DNA of 64,000 nt from Streptomyces aculeolatus (GTDB lineage: Bacteria; Actinomycetota; Actinomycetes; Streptomycetales; Streptomycetaceae). Both the position numbers and the translations under genes were made by a program. The stretch covers positions 34,162 to 98,161 of the forward strand of contig NZ_JAINRD010000030.1 of NCBI RefSeq assembly GCF_020400605.1, read 5' to 3'. This document shows positions 8,567 through 17,035 of the stretch, one piece after another (position 1 is the stretch's first letter; every line of letters begins with the position of its first letter). Below the pieces are notes generated by a model, which worked only from the letters and a program-made list of their open reading frames with translations, made no database searches and was not told the origin of the DNA.

Positions 8567-10219
8567 ATGGCGGAACTGCGGCTCGGGCCGCTGCTGCGGT
8601 ACGCCGACGACACCCGCGCCACCGTCTGGGTCGAGACCGGCGGCCCGTGCGAGGCGCAGGTCCGCTGCGCGGACGGCGCCGGGGGCAGCGCCCGCACCTG
8701 GCAGGTCGGCGGCCACCACTACGCGCTGATCACCGTGACCGGCCTGACGCCGGGCACCCCCGTCCCGTACCGCGTGCTCCTCGACGGCCACGAGGTCTGG
8801 CCGCTGCCCGGCGCCCCCGCGAGCACCATCCGCACCCCCCGCCCCGGCGCCGCGCTGAACGTGGCGTTCGGCTCCTGCCGCTGGGCCGCCAAGCCCGGCG
8901 GCGGCCACGACCCCGTCGGGCCCGACGCCCTCGACACCCTCTCCCGCCGGCTGGAGGCCGACCCGGACGCCGAGCGGCCGGACGTCCTGCTCCTCCTGGG
9001 CGACCAGGTGTACGCGGACGAGACCTCCGCCGCCACCCGCGACTACCTCGCCGGGCGCCGCGACCTGGACGTGCCGCCGGGCGACCAGATCGCGGACTAC
9101 GAGGAGTACACCCACCTGTACGACGAGTCCTGGCTCGACCCCGAGGTGCGCCGGCTGCTGGCCTGCGTCCCCTCCTGCATGATCTTCGACGACCACGACG
9201 TCATCGACGACTGGAACACCTCCGCCTCCTGGCTGGAGTCGATCCGCGCCGAGCCCTGGTGGCGCGAACGGATCCTCGGCGGCCTCATGTCGTACTGGGT
9301 CTACCAGCACCTCGGCAACCTCTCCCCCGACGAGCTGGCCGCCGACCCGCTGTACGCGGCCGTCCGCGCGGCCGGCGACGGCACGGAGCCGCTGCGGGAG
9401 TTCGCCGAGCGCGCCGACGCCGACCCGGCCGCCGTCCGCTGGAGCTACCGCCGCGACCTCGGGCGCACCCGGCTGCTGATGGTCGACTCGCGCGCCGCGC
9501 GGGTGCTGGCGGAGGAGAGCCGCGCGCTCGTCGACCCGGCCGAGATGGACTGGGTGCGCGGCCAGGCGCTGGCCGACCCGGGCGCGTACGACCACCTCCT
9601 CATCGGCACGTCGCTGCCGTGGCTGCTGCCGCCCGCGGTGCACGACGCCGAAGGGTGGAACGCCGCGCTGTGCGCCGGTGAGCGCGGGGCGCGCTGGGCG
9701 CGGCTGGGCGAGAAGCTGCGCCGGCGCGCGGACCTGGAGCACTGGTCGGCGTTCCCGCGGTCCTTCGCAGAACTGGCGGACCTCATCGCCGAGGTGGGCC
9801 GTGCCGACCGGGCGCCGGCCTCGGTGCTGGTGCTCTCCGGCGACGTGCACCACGCGTACGTGGCCGAGCCGAGCTGGCCGCGGGCGGGCGGGCAGGAGTC
9901 GCCTGCGGGGCAGCGGCCGGTGGTCGCGCAGCTGACCTGCTCGCCGATGCACAACAGCGTCCCCGCCCCGATCAGGGCCGGCTTCCGCTTCGGCTGGAGC
10001 CGCGCCGGCCGGCTCCTCGGCCGAATCCTCGCCCGGCACGGCCGCCTCGCGGCCCCGCCCGTCCGCTGGCGCAAGACCGGCGGGCCCTGGTTCGGCAACC
10101 AGTTGATGACGCTCACCCTGGGCGGCCGCGACACCGCCCGGCTGCGGCTGGAGCAGGCCCGCCAGGAGGACGGCGGCGGCACCCGGCTCGTCACGGCGGA
10201 CGAGCGCGAACTGCTCTGA
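8567..10219 (+). CDS. Alkaline phosphatase D (PhoD)-like metallophosphoesterase
   Basis: A 550-residue PhoD-family phosphodiesterase/phosphatase. The N-terminal ~95 residues are a beta-rich domain (RLGPLLRYADDTRATVWVE). The metal-site motifs follow in order: VAFGSCRW, LLLGDQVYAD, FDDHDVIDDWN, and near the C-terminus VLSGDVHHAYVAEP. No signal peptide or twin-arginine motif is seen, unlike secreted PhoD, so this is probably a cytoplasmic PhoD-like paralogue. ATG at 8567 has GAGGAG 6 nt upstream; the longer frame to 8273 runs into the previous gene and is not used. Confidence 0.9.
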   Translation: MAELRLGPLLRYADDTRATVWVETGGPCEAQVRCADGAGGSARTWQVGGHHYALITVTGLTPGTPVPYRVLLDGHEVWPLPGAPASTIRTPRPGAALNVAFGSCRWAAKPGGGHDPVGPDALDTLSRRLEADPDAERPDVLLLLGDQVYADETSAATRDYLAGRRDLDVPPGDQIADYEEYTHLYDESWLDPEVRRLLACVPSCMIFDDHDVIDDWNTSASWLESIRAEPWWRERILGGLMSYWVYQHLGNLSPDELAADPLYAAVRAAGDGTEPLREFAERADADPAAVRWSYRRDLGRTRLLMVDSRAARVLAEESRALVDPAEMDWVRGQALADPGAYDHLLIGTSLPWLLPPAVHDAEGWNAALCAGERGARWARLGEKLRRRADLEHWSAFPRSFAELADLIAEVGRADRAPASVLVLSGDVHHAYVAEPSWPRAGGQESPAGQRPVVAQLTCSPMHNSVPAPIRAGFRFGWSRAGRLLGRILARHGRLAAPPVRWRKTGGPWFGNQLMTLTLGGRDTARLRLEQARQEDGGGTRLVTADERELL

Positions 10220-10391
10220 AACGCCCCGCGCGGGCGGCCGCGGGCCCGTTCCGGCACATTCGCAAGCCGACCCGCGCAACGGGCTGCGCAAGGCGTTCCC
10301 AGCCCGGGTGAACTTCGCTATCTTTCGGGGCCCGTAATCCAACTCTGCACGCCTACCGCCTCCTTGTCACCGAAATACGGAACAAAACACC

Positions 10392-11765
10392 ATGTCACGT
10401 GCGATATCGCTGGACGGCGTCACCAAGGTCTACGAGCGCGGCATCCGGGCGGTCGACCGGTTCTCGCTCGACATCGAGCCCGGCGAGTTCGTCGTCCTGC
10501 TCGGCCCTTCCGGATGCGGCAAGTCCACCGTGCTGCGCATGATCGCCGGACTGGAGTCCGTGACCGAGGGGCAGTTGCTCCTCGACGGCGAGGACGCCGC
10601 CGAACTGGCCCCGGGGCAGCGCGGCATGGCGATGGTGTTCCAGAACTTCGCCCTCTACCCGCGGATGACCAACCGCGACAACATCGGCTTCCCGCTCAAG
10701 CTGGAGGCGCGCGGCGACGTCGGCCCGCGGGTGGACGCCACCGCCCGGCTGCTGGGCATCGAGGACCTCCTCGACCGCTACCCCGCGCAGCTCTCCGGCG
10801 GCGAGCGGCAGCGTGTCGCGATCGGCCGGGCGATCTCGCGGGAACCCACCGCGTTCCTCATGGACGAGCCGCTGTCCAACATCGACGCCAAGCTGCGCAA
10901 CCACCTGCGCGCCGAAGTCGCCCGGCTCAACCGCGAACTGGCGGTCACCACCGTCTACGTGACGCACGACCAGGCCGAGGCGATGTCGCTCGGCGACCGG
11001 ATCGCCGTGATGCGCGACGGCGTGCTGCAGCAGGTGGGTTCGCCGCGCGAGGCGTACGCGCTGCCGAAGAACATCTTCGTCGCCGCCTTCATCGGCACCC
11101 CGCGGATCAACCTCCTGGAAGCCGTCGTGCACGCCCCACTGCCCGGCCGGGTGACGATCGACCTCGGCCGGCAGAGCCTGACGCTGCCCGAACCCCTCTC
11201 CCCCGACCACCAGATGCTCCGCATCCAGCAGGGCCGGCCGGTGATCGTGGGCCTGCGCTCCGAGGCGGTGCGCATCGCCCGGCCGTCGCTGGCGCGCGCC
11301 CGGGAGTGCGCGATGAGCGGCATCGTCGAGCACGTGGAGTACCTGGGCCACGAGGCGCTGCTGCATCTGAACACGGGCTCGCGCGCAGCCCTCGTACCGG
11401 CGCTGGAAGGCCCCCGCACGGATACCGCGCCCGGCGGGCACCGCAAGAACAAGGAGGGCACCGTCCTCGGCCGGCTGCGCGACAGGGCGGTGGCCCGCCT
11501 GCCCGGCTTCGGCCCGGAGGAGCGCGGCGACCAGGGGGCAGTCGGCGTGCTGGAGGCGCCGCCGGTGCCGGCCGCGCCGCCGCAGAGCGCTGAGCGCGCC
11601 GCGATCGCCGGCGGCGACCTCGTCGTACGGACCGGGCCGGACGTCCAGGTCCGGCCGGGGACGCACGTGCCGCTGCTCATCGACCTGGAACACCTGTACG
11701 TCTTCGACCAGCAGGGCCGCCGCGTCTGCCCCGCGCCCGCGCACCAGCCCGGGCTGGACGGGTAG
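10392..11765 (+). CDS. Orphan sugar ABC transporter ATPase, MsiK/UgpC-like, with TOBE-domain insertion
   Basis: A 457-residue ATPase of the MalK/MsiK group. Walker A is GPSGCGKST (residues 38-46), the Q loop is VFQNFALYP, the signature is LSGGERQRVAIGRA, Walker B is FLMDEPLSNID and the switch histidine is in VYVTHDQAEAMS. After residue ~235 comes the TOBE/OB regulatory part. It is interrupted around residues 335-405 by a Pro/Ala/Arg-rich insertion, which makes the protein ~80 residues longer than MsiK (~375-380 aa). No permease is adjacent, so it probably serves importers encoded elsewhere. Both importers in this window lack an ATPase. Confidence 0.9.
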   Translation: MSRAISLDGVTKVYERGIRAVDRFSLDIEPGEFVVLLGPSGCGKSTVLRMIAGLESVTEGQLLLDGEDAAELAPGQRGMAMVFQNFALYPRMTNRDNIGFPLKLEARGDVGPRVDATARLLGIEDLLDRYPAQLSGGERQRVAIGRAISREPTAFLMDEPLSNIDAKLRNHLRAEVARLNRELAVTTVYVTHDQAEAMSLGDRIAVMRDGVLQQVGSPREAYALPKNIFVAAFIGTPRINLLEAVVHAPLPGRVTIDLGRQSLTLPEPLSPDHQMLRIQQGRPVIVGLRSEAVRIARPSLARARECAMSGIVEHVEYLGHEALLHLNTGSRAALVPALEGPRTDTAPGGHRKNKEGTVLGRLRDRAVARLPGFGPEERGDQGAVGVLEAPPVPAAPPQSAERAAIAGGDLVVRTGPDVQVRPGTHVPLLIDLEHLYVFDQQGRRVCPAPAHQPGLDG

Positions 11766-11946
11766 CGCCGCCCGCGGCCGGGCCCGTCGGCGTACGGCGG
11801 CAGCACGGTCGGCGCTCGTCGGCGAGCGCTCTCCGGCCACTCGGGTGAGGCTTGGGCAAATCACCCAATTGCCGCTTTTCTTCGGTAAATCTCACTGCAA
11901 GGCTGGCAAACGACCTCTGACGGCTCCGTCGCCCCTGGAGATTTCC

Positions 11947-12141
11947 GTGATTCTGTCGATCTCAGGCGTTGTCCTGCTGGGAGTGATCGTCTTCCTGTTC
12001 TTCCGCAAGGACGGGCTGAAGCCGTCCCATGCCATCGTCTGCGCCCTCTTCGGGTTCTACTTGGCGGGCACCGCGATCGCACCCAGCATCAAGGCCGGCG
12101 GGCAGAGCCTCGCCAGCCTCCTGGGCGGCATCAAGCTCTAG
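11947..12141 (+). CDS. Small membrane protein of unknown function
   Basis: A 64-residue protein with two hydrophobic helices (ILSISGVVLLGVIVFLFF and a second around AIVCALFGFYLAGTAI) joined by a short basic turn RKDGLKPSH. GTG at 11947 is chosen because GGAGAT lies 5-6 nt upstream and the first helix begins immediately. It lies 49 bp before the FtsK-like gene and is probably co-transcribed. The pairing suggests a membrane partner for that protein. Function not known to me. Confidence 0.75.
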   Translation: MILSISGVVLLGVIVFLFFRKDGLKPSHAIVCALFGFYLAGTAIAPSIKAGGQSLASLLGGIKL

Positions 12142-12190
12142 GACGCCCCGGCCCGCCGGCGTCCCGCACCAGGACACGGAGACCCGACGC

Positions 12191-13753
12191 ATGCGACGAC
12201 CGTTCGCCCGGCTGTCCGGCCGCGGGACACCCGCGGCGGCCCGCGGCCGCGAGCCGGCCAGGACGACGGCGGACGGCGCCGCGGACGTGCTGCGGCCGGC
12301 GGTGGTCCTCGCCCGCGGCACCGGCCGGCTCGCGGCCGCCGCCCGGCGGCGCTGGAGCGCGATGCCGAAGGAGCGCCGGGGGCCGACCGCCTTCCTCGCC
12401 GGCGCCTGCCTGCTCCTGGTGTACCTGATGCCGTACGGGCCGCTGGCCGCCGCCGTGGCGCTGCTGGCCGCGGCGCTGTGGGCCGGCCGCGACGGGGCCG
12501 GGGCGCGGGCGGCGGAGGACGAGGACGCGGCGGGGCGGCGGCAGGAGCGGCTCGCGGCGCTGTACGAGGCGCTGGTGCCGTACTTCTCCTCCCCCGACGA
12601 CCCCCACCCCCTCTACGCGCACGAGGGCGACACCGAGCAGGTCTTCGGCGACGCGGAGTTCGACGGCGACGACCGGCTGACCGCCCTGCGGCTGCGCTAC
12701 CCGCCGTACTTCCGCGACGGCGAGCCGGAGGCCCGGGCACGTATCGAGCAACTGCTGTACGCCAAGTGCGGCCGCGGGCGCGAGTACCTCTTCGACTGGC
12801 ACGAGGACGACAACCGCCTGGACCTCGCCGTCCTCGACCCGCTGCCCACCGACATCGGGGCGCAGCCCTACGTCACGGCGCAGGGCGAGTCGGTGCTCGG
12901 CTTCACCGACGCCGAGGGGGTGCGGCGGACGCTGCCGGTGCGCACGGAGGACGGCGACCGCGACGAGCCGCCGGTGCTGTGGCGTACGGGACCGCGTTCC
13001 ACGGAGCCGCACCTGCTCGTCCTCGGCCAGCCCGGCACGGGCACGACGACGCTGCTGCGGTCGCTGGCGGTTCAGGCGCTGCCGCACGGCCAGGTGCTGG
13101 TGGTCGACGGCGGCGCCACGGGCGAGTTCGGCTTCCTGGCGGGGCGGCCGGGGGTGCTGGCGGTGGAGTCCACGGTGGCCGGCGCGCTGGCGCTGCTGCG
13201 CTGGGCGGCGGAGGAGACGGAGCGCCGGCTGCTGCGCCCGGCCGCCGCCGGGGACGCTGCCGCCGACGGCGACCGGGCGGCGGGGCCCCGGCCGCTGTGG
13301 ATCGTCGTGGACCGGCCGGCGGCGCTGAGCCATCTGGCCGCCGTGGGCGGGCTGGCGGATCCGCAGGGCCTGCTGGAGGTGCCGCTGCGGCACGGCCGGG
13401 CGGCGAACGTCACGGTCGTGGTGGCGGACCAGTTCGACTGCACGGCCCTGCTGGGTGCGGCGGTACGGGACCACACCCGCGCCCGCGTCGTGCTGGGCCC
13501 CGCCTCGGCGGCGCAGGTCGCCTCCGTGCTCGGCGCCCCGCCGCACACGACGCCGGTGTACGACGTCCCGCCGGGGCGCGGCTACGTACGCCTCGGCCAG
13601 GGGCCGGTGCACCGCCTCCAGGTGCCCGCGACGCCGGACCCGCACCACCGCGAGACGCCCGAGGCGCTGCGGCGGGCGGTGCTGGAACTGCTCCCGGAGC
13701 CGCCGGCCGGCGGCTCCGCGGCCGGGGCCGAGGCGGCACGGGCCGGCGGCTGA
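12191..13753 (+). CDS. FtsK/SpoIIIE-like protein with degenerate ATP-binding motifs
   Basis: A 520-residue protein. Basic N-terminus, hydrophobic helices around residues 65-95 (AFLAGACLLLVYLMP, PLAAAVALLAAALWAG), then a domain resembling the FtsK DNA-translocase motor. The Walker A position reads GQPGTGTTTLL (from residue 279), with Thr where the catalytic lysine belongs. The Walker B-like strand LWIVVDRPAAL has Asp followed by Arg, not Glu. It may bind but probably does not hydrolyse ATP efficiently. ATG at 12191 follows GGAGACC. It follows the small membrane protein and is probably involved in a membrane-linked process. I do not know the role. Confidence 0.75.
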   Translation: MRRPFARLSGRGTPAAARGREPARTTADGAADVLRPAVVLARGTGRLAAAARRRWSAMPKERRGPTAFLAGACLLLVYLMPYGPLAAAVALLAAALWAGRDGAGARAAEDEDAAGRRQERLAALYEALVPYFSSPDDPHPLYAHEGDTEQVFGDAEFDGDDRLTALRLRYPPYFRDGEPEARARIEQLLYAKCGRGREYLFDWHEDDNRLDLAVLDPLPTDIGAQPYVTAQGESVLGFTDAEGVRRTLPVRTEDGDRDEPPVLWRTGPRSTEPHLLVLGQPGTGTTTLLRSLAVQALPHGQVLVVDGGATGEFGFLAGRPGVLAVESTVAGALALLRWAAEETERRLLRPAAAGDAAADGDRAAGPRPLWIVVDRPAALSHLAAVGGLADPQGLLEVPLRHGRAANVTVVVADQFDCTALLGAAVRDHTRARVVLGPASAAQVASVLGAPPHTTPVYDVPPGRGYVRLGQGPVHRLQVPATPDPHHRETPEALRRAVLELLPEPPAGGSAAGAEAARAGG

Positions 13754-13916
13754 CGAGGGCCCGCGGGCCGGGGGCTGCCGACGCGGCGGGATGGCGGCGC
13801 GGCGGCCGTCCCGGCGGGCCGACCGGGCAGCGGCACGGACCCGGCCGTCCGATCCACCGCGCGTACCCGCCGCAGCGCACACCCGAGGGCTGCTCCCCCG
13901 TGCGGCCACCGCCGCG

Positions 13917-15428
13917 TCAGGCGATGAACGCCCCCGCCGGCTCCGCCGCCACGGGGCCGGCGCCCTCGGCGACGGCGCGGGCCGCGGCCGCGAGGCGTCC
14001 GACCGCCTCCTCGGCGACCGCCCCGGTGACGGTGAACGGCAGGCGCACGTACCCCTCGAAGGCCCCGCCGACGCCGAACCGCGGGCCCGACGGGATCCGC
14101 ACCCCCACCCGTTCACCCGCCTCGGCGATCCGCGAGCCGGACAGCCCGCCCGTCCGCACCCACAGCGTCAGCCCGCCGTGCGGCACGGTGTACTCCCAGT
14201 CGGGCAGGTGGCGCTGGAGCGCGGCCACGATCGCGTCGCGGTTGGCGCGGGCCTGGGAGCGGCGCAGGCCGGTGGCCGCGGCCCAGCCGCCGCCCTCCAG
14301 CAGCCAGGTGGTGGCCAGTTGCTCCACCACCGGCGAGCCGAGGTCGGCGTACGCGCGGGCGGAGACCAGGCTGCGGATCACCTCGGGGGCGGCGCGCACC
14401 CAGCCGATGCGCAGTCCCGCCCAGAACGCCTTGCTGGCCGAGCCGACCGTGACGACGGTGGAGCCCGCCGGGTCGTACGAGGCCATGGGGCGGGGGCGTT
14501 CGCCCGTGTCGTCCAGGCGCAGCTCGCTCATCGTCTCGTCGGCGACGACGACGGTGCCGGCCCGCCGGGCGGCGTCGACGAGCGCGCGGCGCTGGTCGTC
14601 GTCGGCCAGGGCGCCGGTGGGGTTGTGGTAGTCGGGGATGACGTACGCGAGCCGCGGGGCGGCGTCGCGCAGGGTGTGCCGCCAGGTCTCCACGTCCCAG
14701 CCGGTCAGCCCCTCGCCCATGGCCACGGGCACCAGCCGGGCGCCGTCCTCGCGCATGAGCTGCAGGATGTTGGCGTAGCTCGGCGAGTCCACGGCGATGC
14801 GCTCGCCGCGCCCGGCGAACAGCCGGCACAGGGCGATCATCGCGCCCATCGCCCCGGTCGTGATCATGATCTGCTCGGACATGGTCGGCACCCCGCGGGC
14901 GGTGTACCGCTCGGCGATGGCCGCGCGCAGGCCGGGCAGTCCCGCGGGGTAGTCGCCGTGGGTGTGGGCGTAGAGCGGCAGCTGCTCCAGGGCCCCGTGC
15001 ATGGCGCGGGTGAGCCACGGCTCGGGGGCGGGCAAAGCGGCGCAGCCGAGGTCGATCATCGAGCCGGTGGCGTCCGGCGGCAGCGGCTCCAGGCCGCGGG
15101 TGGGCAGCGGATGCCCGGCCGGCACGGAGGTCCAGCTGCCGGCGCCGCGGCGGGATTCGAGGAAGCCGGCCGCGCGCAGATGCTCGTACGCGGCCGCGAT
15201 GGTGGTGCGGCTGACGCCGAGGGCGGACGCCAGCTCGCGCTCGGCGGGCAGCCGGGTGGCCACCGGGATGCGGCCCTCGAGGACCAGCAGGCGCACGCCG
15301 TCGGCCAGCGAGCGGTACGCGGGCACGCGGCGGCCGGGCCGGTCGAGCGCCACGGCGCCCGCGCTCTCCTGCGAACGCAGCAGCCGGGCGAGTTGAACCG
15401 CGCCGACGGCCGATGTCCATTCCGCCAT
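13917..15428 (-). CDS. yczR: MocR-family regulator, YczR-like (GntR HTH plus aminotransferase domain)
   Basis: A 503-residue chimera. Residues ~45-115 are a GntR winged helix (PAERELASALGVSRTTIAAAYEHL). The rest is a fold-type I aminotransferase domain with DYHNPTG and the PLP lysine K333 in GSASKAFWAGL. Such proteins sense PLP or a PLP-bound ligand. It is divergent from a YczE-type membrane protein. The YczR/YczE pair is a recognised MocR subfamily association, so it probably controls that gene through the shared 100-bp intergenic region. Start ATG at 15428. Confidence 0.9.
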   Translation of the reverse strand: MAEWTSAVGAVQLARLLRSQESAGAVALDRPGRRVPAYRSLADGVRLLVLEGRIPVATRLPAERELASALGVSRTTIAAAYEHLRAAGFLESRRGAGSWTSVPAGHPLPTRGLEPLPPDATGSMIDLGCAALPAPEPWLTRAMHGALEQLPLYAHTHGDYPAGLPGLRAAIAERYTARGVPTMSEQIMITTGAMGAMIALCRLFAGRGERIAVDSPSYANILQLMREDGARLVPVAMGEGLTGWDVETWRHTLRDAAPRLAYVIPDYHNPTGALADDDQRRALVDAARRAGTVVVADETMSELRLDDTGERPRPMASYDPAGSTVVTVGSASKAFWAGLRIGWVRAAPEVIRSLVSARAYADLGSPVVEQLATTWLLEGGGWAAATGLRRSQARANRDAIVAALQRHLPDWEYTVPHGGLTLWVRTGGLSGSRIAEAGERVGVRIPSGPRFGVGGAFEGYVRLPFTVTGAVAEEAVGRLAAAARAVAEGAGPVAAEPAGAFIA

Positions 15429-15462
15429 GAAAACCAGGCCACCTTTCCCCGATTGGCCATAT

Positions 15463-15490
15463 CACTGGCACAAGTGCAGTCCACATAGTG
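15463..15490. promoter_or_regulatory. Back-to-back repeats in the yczR/yczE intergenic region
   Basis: Read on the minus strand, CACTATGTGGACTG (15490-15477) is followed directly by CACTTGTGCCAGTG (15476-15463). Both carry CACT then TGTG and end in TG. Tandem direct repeats are typical of MocR-type operators. The + strand half also contains the short dyad CCACATAGTGG (15481-15491). Confidence 0.5.
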
Positions 15491-15528
15491 GCACGCAGCC
15501 ATCCAACAGGACCAGAGGGGAGCCAGTC

Positions 15529-16230
15529 TTGTCACGCTGGAGGGAAGGCTGGAGGGAAGCCCGTACGGCCCGCAGGCTCGGGCATCTGTACGTCGGCCTC
15601 ACGCTGTACGGGCTGAGCTGCGCGATGATGGTGCGCGCCGGCATCGGGCTGGATCCGTGGGACACCTTCCACCAGGGGATCGGCAAGCAGACCGGCTGGT
15701 CGATGGGGATCGCGACGATCGTGGTCGGCGCGGCCGTGCTGCTGCTGTGGATACCGATCCGGCAGCGCCCGGGGCTCGGCACCGTCTCCAACGTGGTGGT
15801 GATCGGCCTCGCCATGGACGCCTCGCTCGCGGTGCTGCCCGAGGTGCACGGCCTCGGCCTGCAGATACCGCAGATGCTCGCCGGCGTCGCCCTCAACGGC
15901 GCGGCCACCGGCCTGTACATCTCCGCGCGCTACGGCCCCGGCCCCCGCGACGGGCTGATGACCGGCCTGCACCGGCGCACCGGCCTGTCCGTCCGGCTGG
16001 TCCGGACCCTGATCGAGGTCGCCGTGCTCGCCTCCGGCTGGCTGCTCGGCGGTTCTGTCGGCGCCGGCACGGTCGTCTACGCCCTGGCGATCGGCCCGCT
16101 GGCCCAGTTCTTCCTGCGCGTCTTCGCGATCCCGGAGCCCGGCGCGGCCGGGCCGGCGACGGCCGGCGCGGCGGAGCACGACGCGCCTCCCCGAGAGGTG
16201 AATTATGTGCCGCCAGGCGCGGAGCGGTAG
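15529..16230 (+). CDS. yczE: YczE/YyaS/YitT-type membrane protein
   Basis: A 233-residue integral membrane protein with about five hydrophobic helices. The conserved start of the family is GLTLYGLSCAMMVRAGIGLD followed by PWDTFHQG, and RYGPGPRDGLMTGLHRRTGL is a second conserved stretch. The TTG at 15529 is chosen because GAGGGGAG lies 6 nt upstream and the two ATG/GTG alternatives upstream lack one. It is divergent from the MocR-type regulator that probably controls it. Transported or sensed compound unknown. The C-terminal ~35 residues are Ala/Pro/Gly-rich. Confidence 0.88.
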   Translation: MSRWREGWREARTARRLGHLYVGLTLYGLSCAMMVRAGIGLDPWDTFHQGIGKQTGWSMGIATIVVGAAVLLLWIPIRQRPGLGTVSNVVVIGLAMDASLAVLPEVHGLGLQIPQMLAGVALNGAATGLYISARYGPGPRDGLMTGLHRRTGLSVRLVRTLIEVAVLASGWLLGGSVGAGTVVYALAIGPLAQFFLRVFAIPEPGAAGPATAGAAEHDAPPREVNYVPPGAER

Positions 16231-16307
16231 TGTACGCCTCCGGCTCGGCAGGCGGACCGTTACAGCATGCAGCGAGATGAAATCAGTCGGTGACATCTCC
16301 GTCACAT

Positions 16308-16336
16308 GTGACAAAGCGGACGCCTGTGGGTAGAAG
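16308..16336 (+). promoter_or_regulatory. Vegetative (HrdB-type) promoter upstream of rbpA
   Basis: GTGACA (16308-16313), 17 bp, TAGAAG (16331-16336) is a good principal-sigma-type promoter. The -35 overlaps the palindrome GTCACATGTGAC (16301-16312). Confidence 0.6.
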
Positions 16337-16374
16337 CAATGGGGCGGCACGACGGGCGACGCATGTCCCGGAAC

Positions 16375-16401
16375 GGGAATCTTCATCGCCGACCGGACGT
16401 T
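16375..16401 (+). promoter_or_regulatory. Sigma-R-type promoter of rbpA
   Basis: GGGAAT (16375-16380), exactly 18 bp, then GTT (16399-16401) fits the Streptomyces sigma-R consensus GGAAT-N18/19-GTT. rbpA belongs to the sigma-R thiol-stress regulon in S. coelicolor, so the assignment agrees with known biology. Confidence 0.85.
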
Positions 16402-16463
16402 GACCGGATGACGACGACAGCGACACCTGTCCTGTGGGCGACAAGCCCGGGAGGCAACAATTC

Positions 16464-16838
16464 ATGAGTGAGCGAGCTCTTCGCGGCACGCGACTCGTGG
16501 TGACCAGCTACGAGACGGACCGCGGCATCGACCTGGCCCCGCGCCAGGCGGTGGAGTACGCATGCCAGAACGGCCATCGGTTCGAGATGCCGTTCTCGGT
16601 CGAGGCGGAGATCCCGCCGGAGTGGGAGTGCAAGACGTGCGGCGCCCAGGCGCTGCTCGTCGACGGCGAGGGACCGGAGGAGAAGAAGGTCAAGCCCGCC
16701 CGGACGCACTGGGACATGCTCATGGAGCGGCGCACCCGCGACGAGCTCGAAGAGGTCCTGGCCGAGCGGCTCGCGGTGCTGCGCTCCGGTGCGATGAACA
16801 TCGCCGTGCATCCGCGCGACAGCCGCAAGTCGGCCTGA
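16464..16838 (+). CDS. rbpA: RNA polymerase-binding protein RbpA
   Basis: A 124-residue actinobacterial RNA polymerase accessory protein that stabilises the principal-sigma holoenzyme and open complex. The zinc ligands expected from S. coelicolor RbpA are in register: C34, H38, C56 and C59. The C-terminal sigma-interaction part is THWDMLMERRTRDELEEVL. ATG at 16464 follows GGGAGGCAAC. Two promoters are visible upstream, one vegetative and one sigma-R-type, and a strong terminator follows at 16872. Confidence 0.98.
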   Translation: MSERALRGTRLVVTSYETDRGIDLAPRQAVEYACQNGHRFEMPFSVEAEIPPEWECKTCGAQALLVDGEGPEEKKVKPARTHWDMLMERRTRDELEEVLAERLAVLRSGAMNIAVHPRDSRKSA

Positions 16839-16871
16839 GGCGCGGCGCAGCTCCGGAGGAACGGCATCGGC

Positions 16872-16902
16872 AAGGGCCCGTCCCGCAGTGGGACGGGCCC
16901 TT
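16872..16902. terminator. Strong terminator hairpin after rbpA
   Basis: AAGGGCCCGTCCC (16872-16884) and GGGACGGGCCCTT (16890-16902) form a perfect 13-bp stem with loop GCAGT. The A and T ends make it work in either direction; the next gene converges from the other strand. Confidence 0.85.
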
Positions 16903-17035
16903 CCGGGTGCCCGAAAACGGTCGGTGAACGCCGGAGGCGCCGCTTCCGCGGCGGCCCGCCTCCCGCCCGTACGGGCGGCATGACGCGGGCCGCTCCCGCG
17001 GTCCCCTACGACGGGCCCGGCGCGGGCGGCGCGGT

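Noticed and set aside
7877..10342. An 821-codon minus-strand frame opposite the HATPase and PhoD genes
   Set aside because: The opposite strand encodes two recognisable families; this frame has no family motif and spans two genes and an intergenic region.
16290..16305. Crp site upstream of rbpA
   Set aside because: GTGAC and GTCAC have 6 bp between them, which leaves the GTGA/TCAC halves 8 bp apart instead of the 6 of a Crp site.
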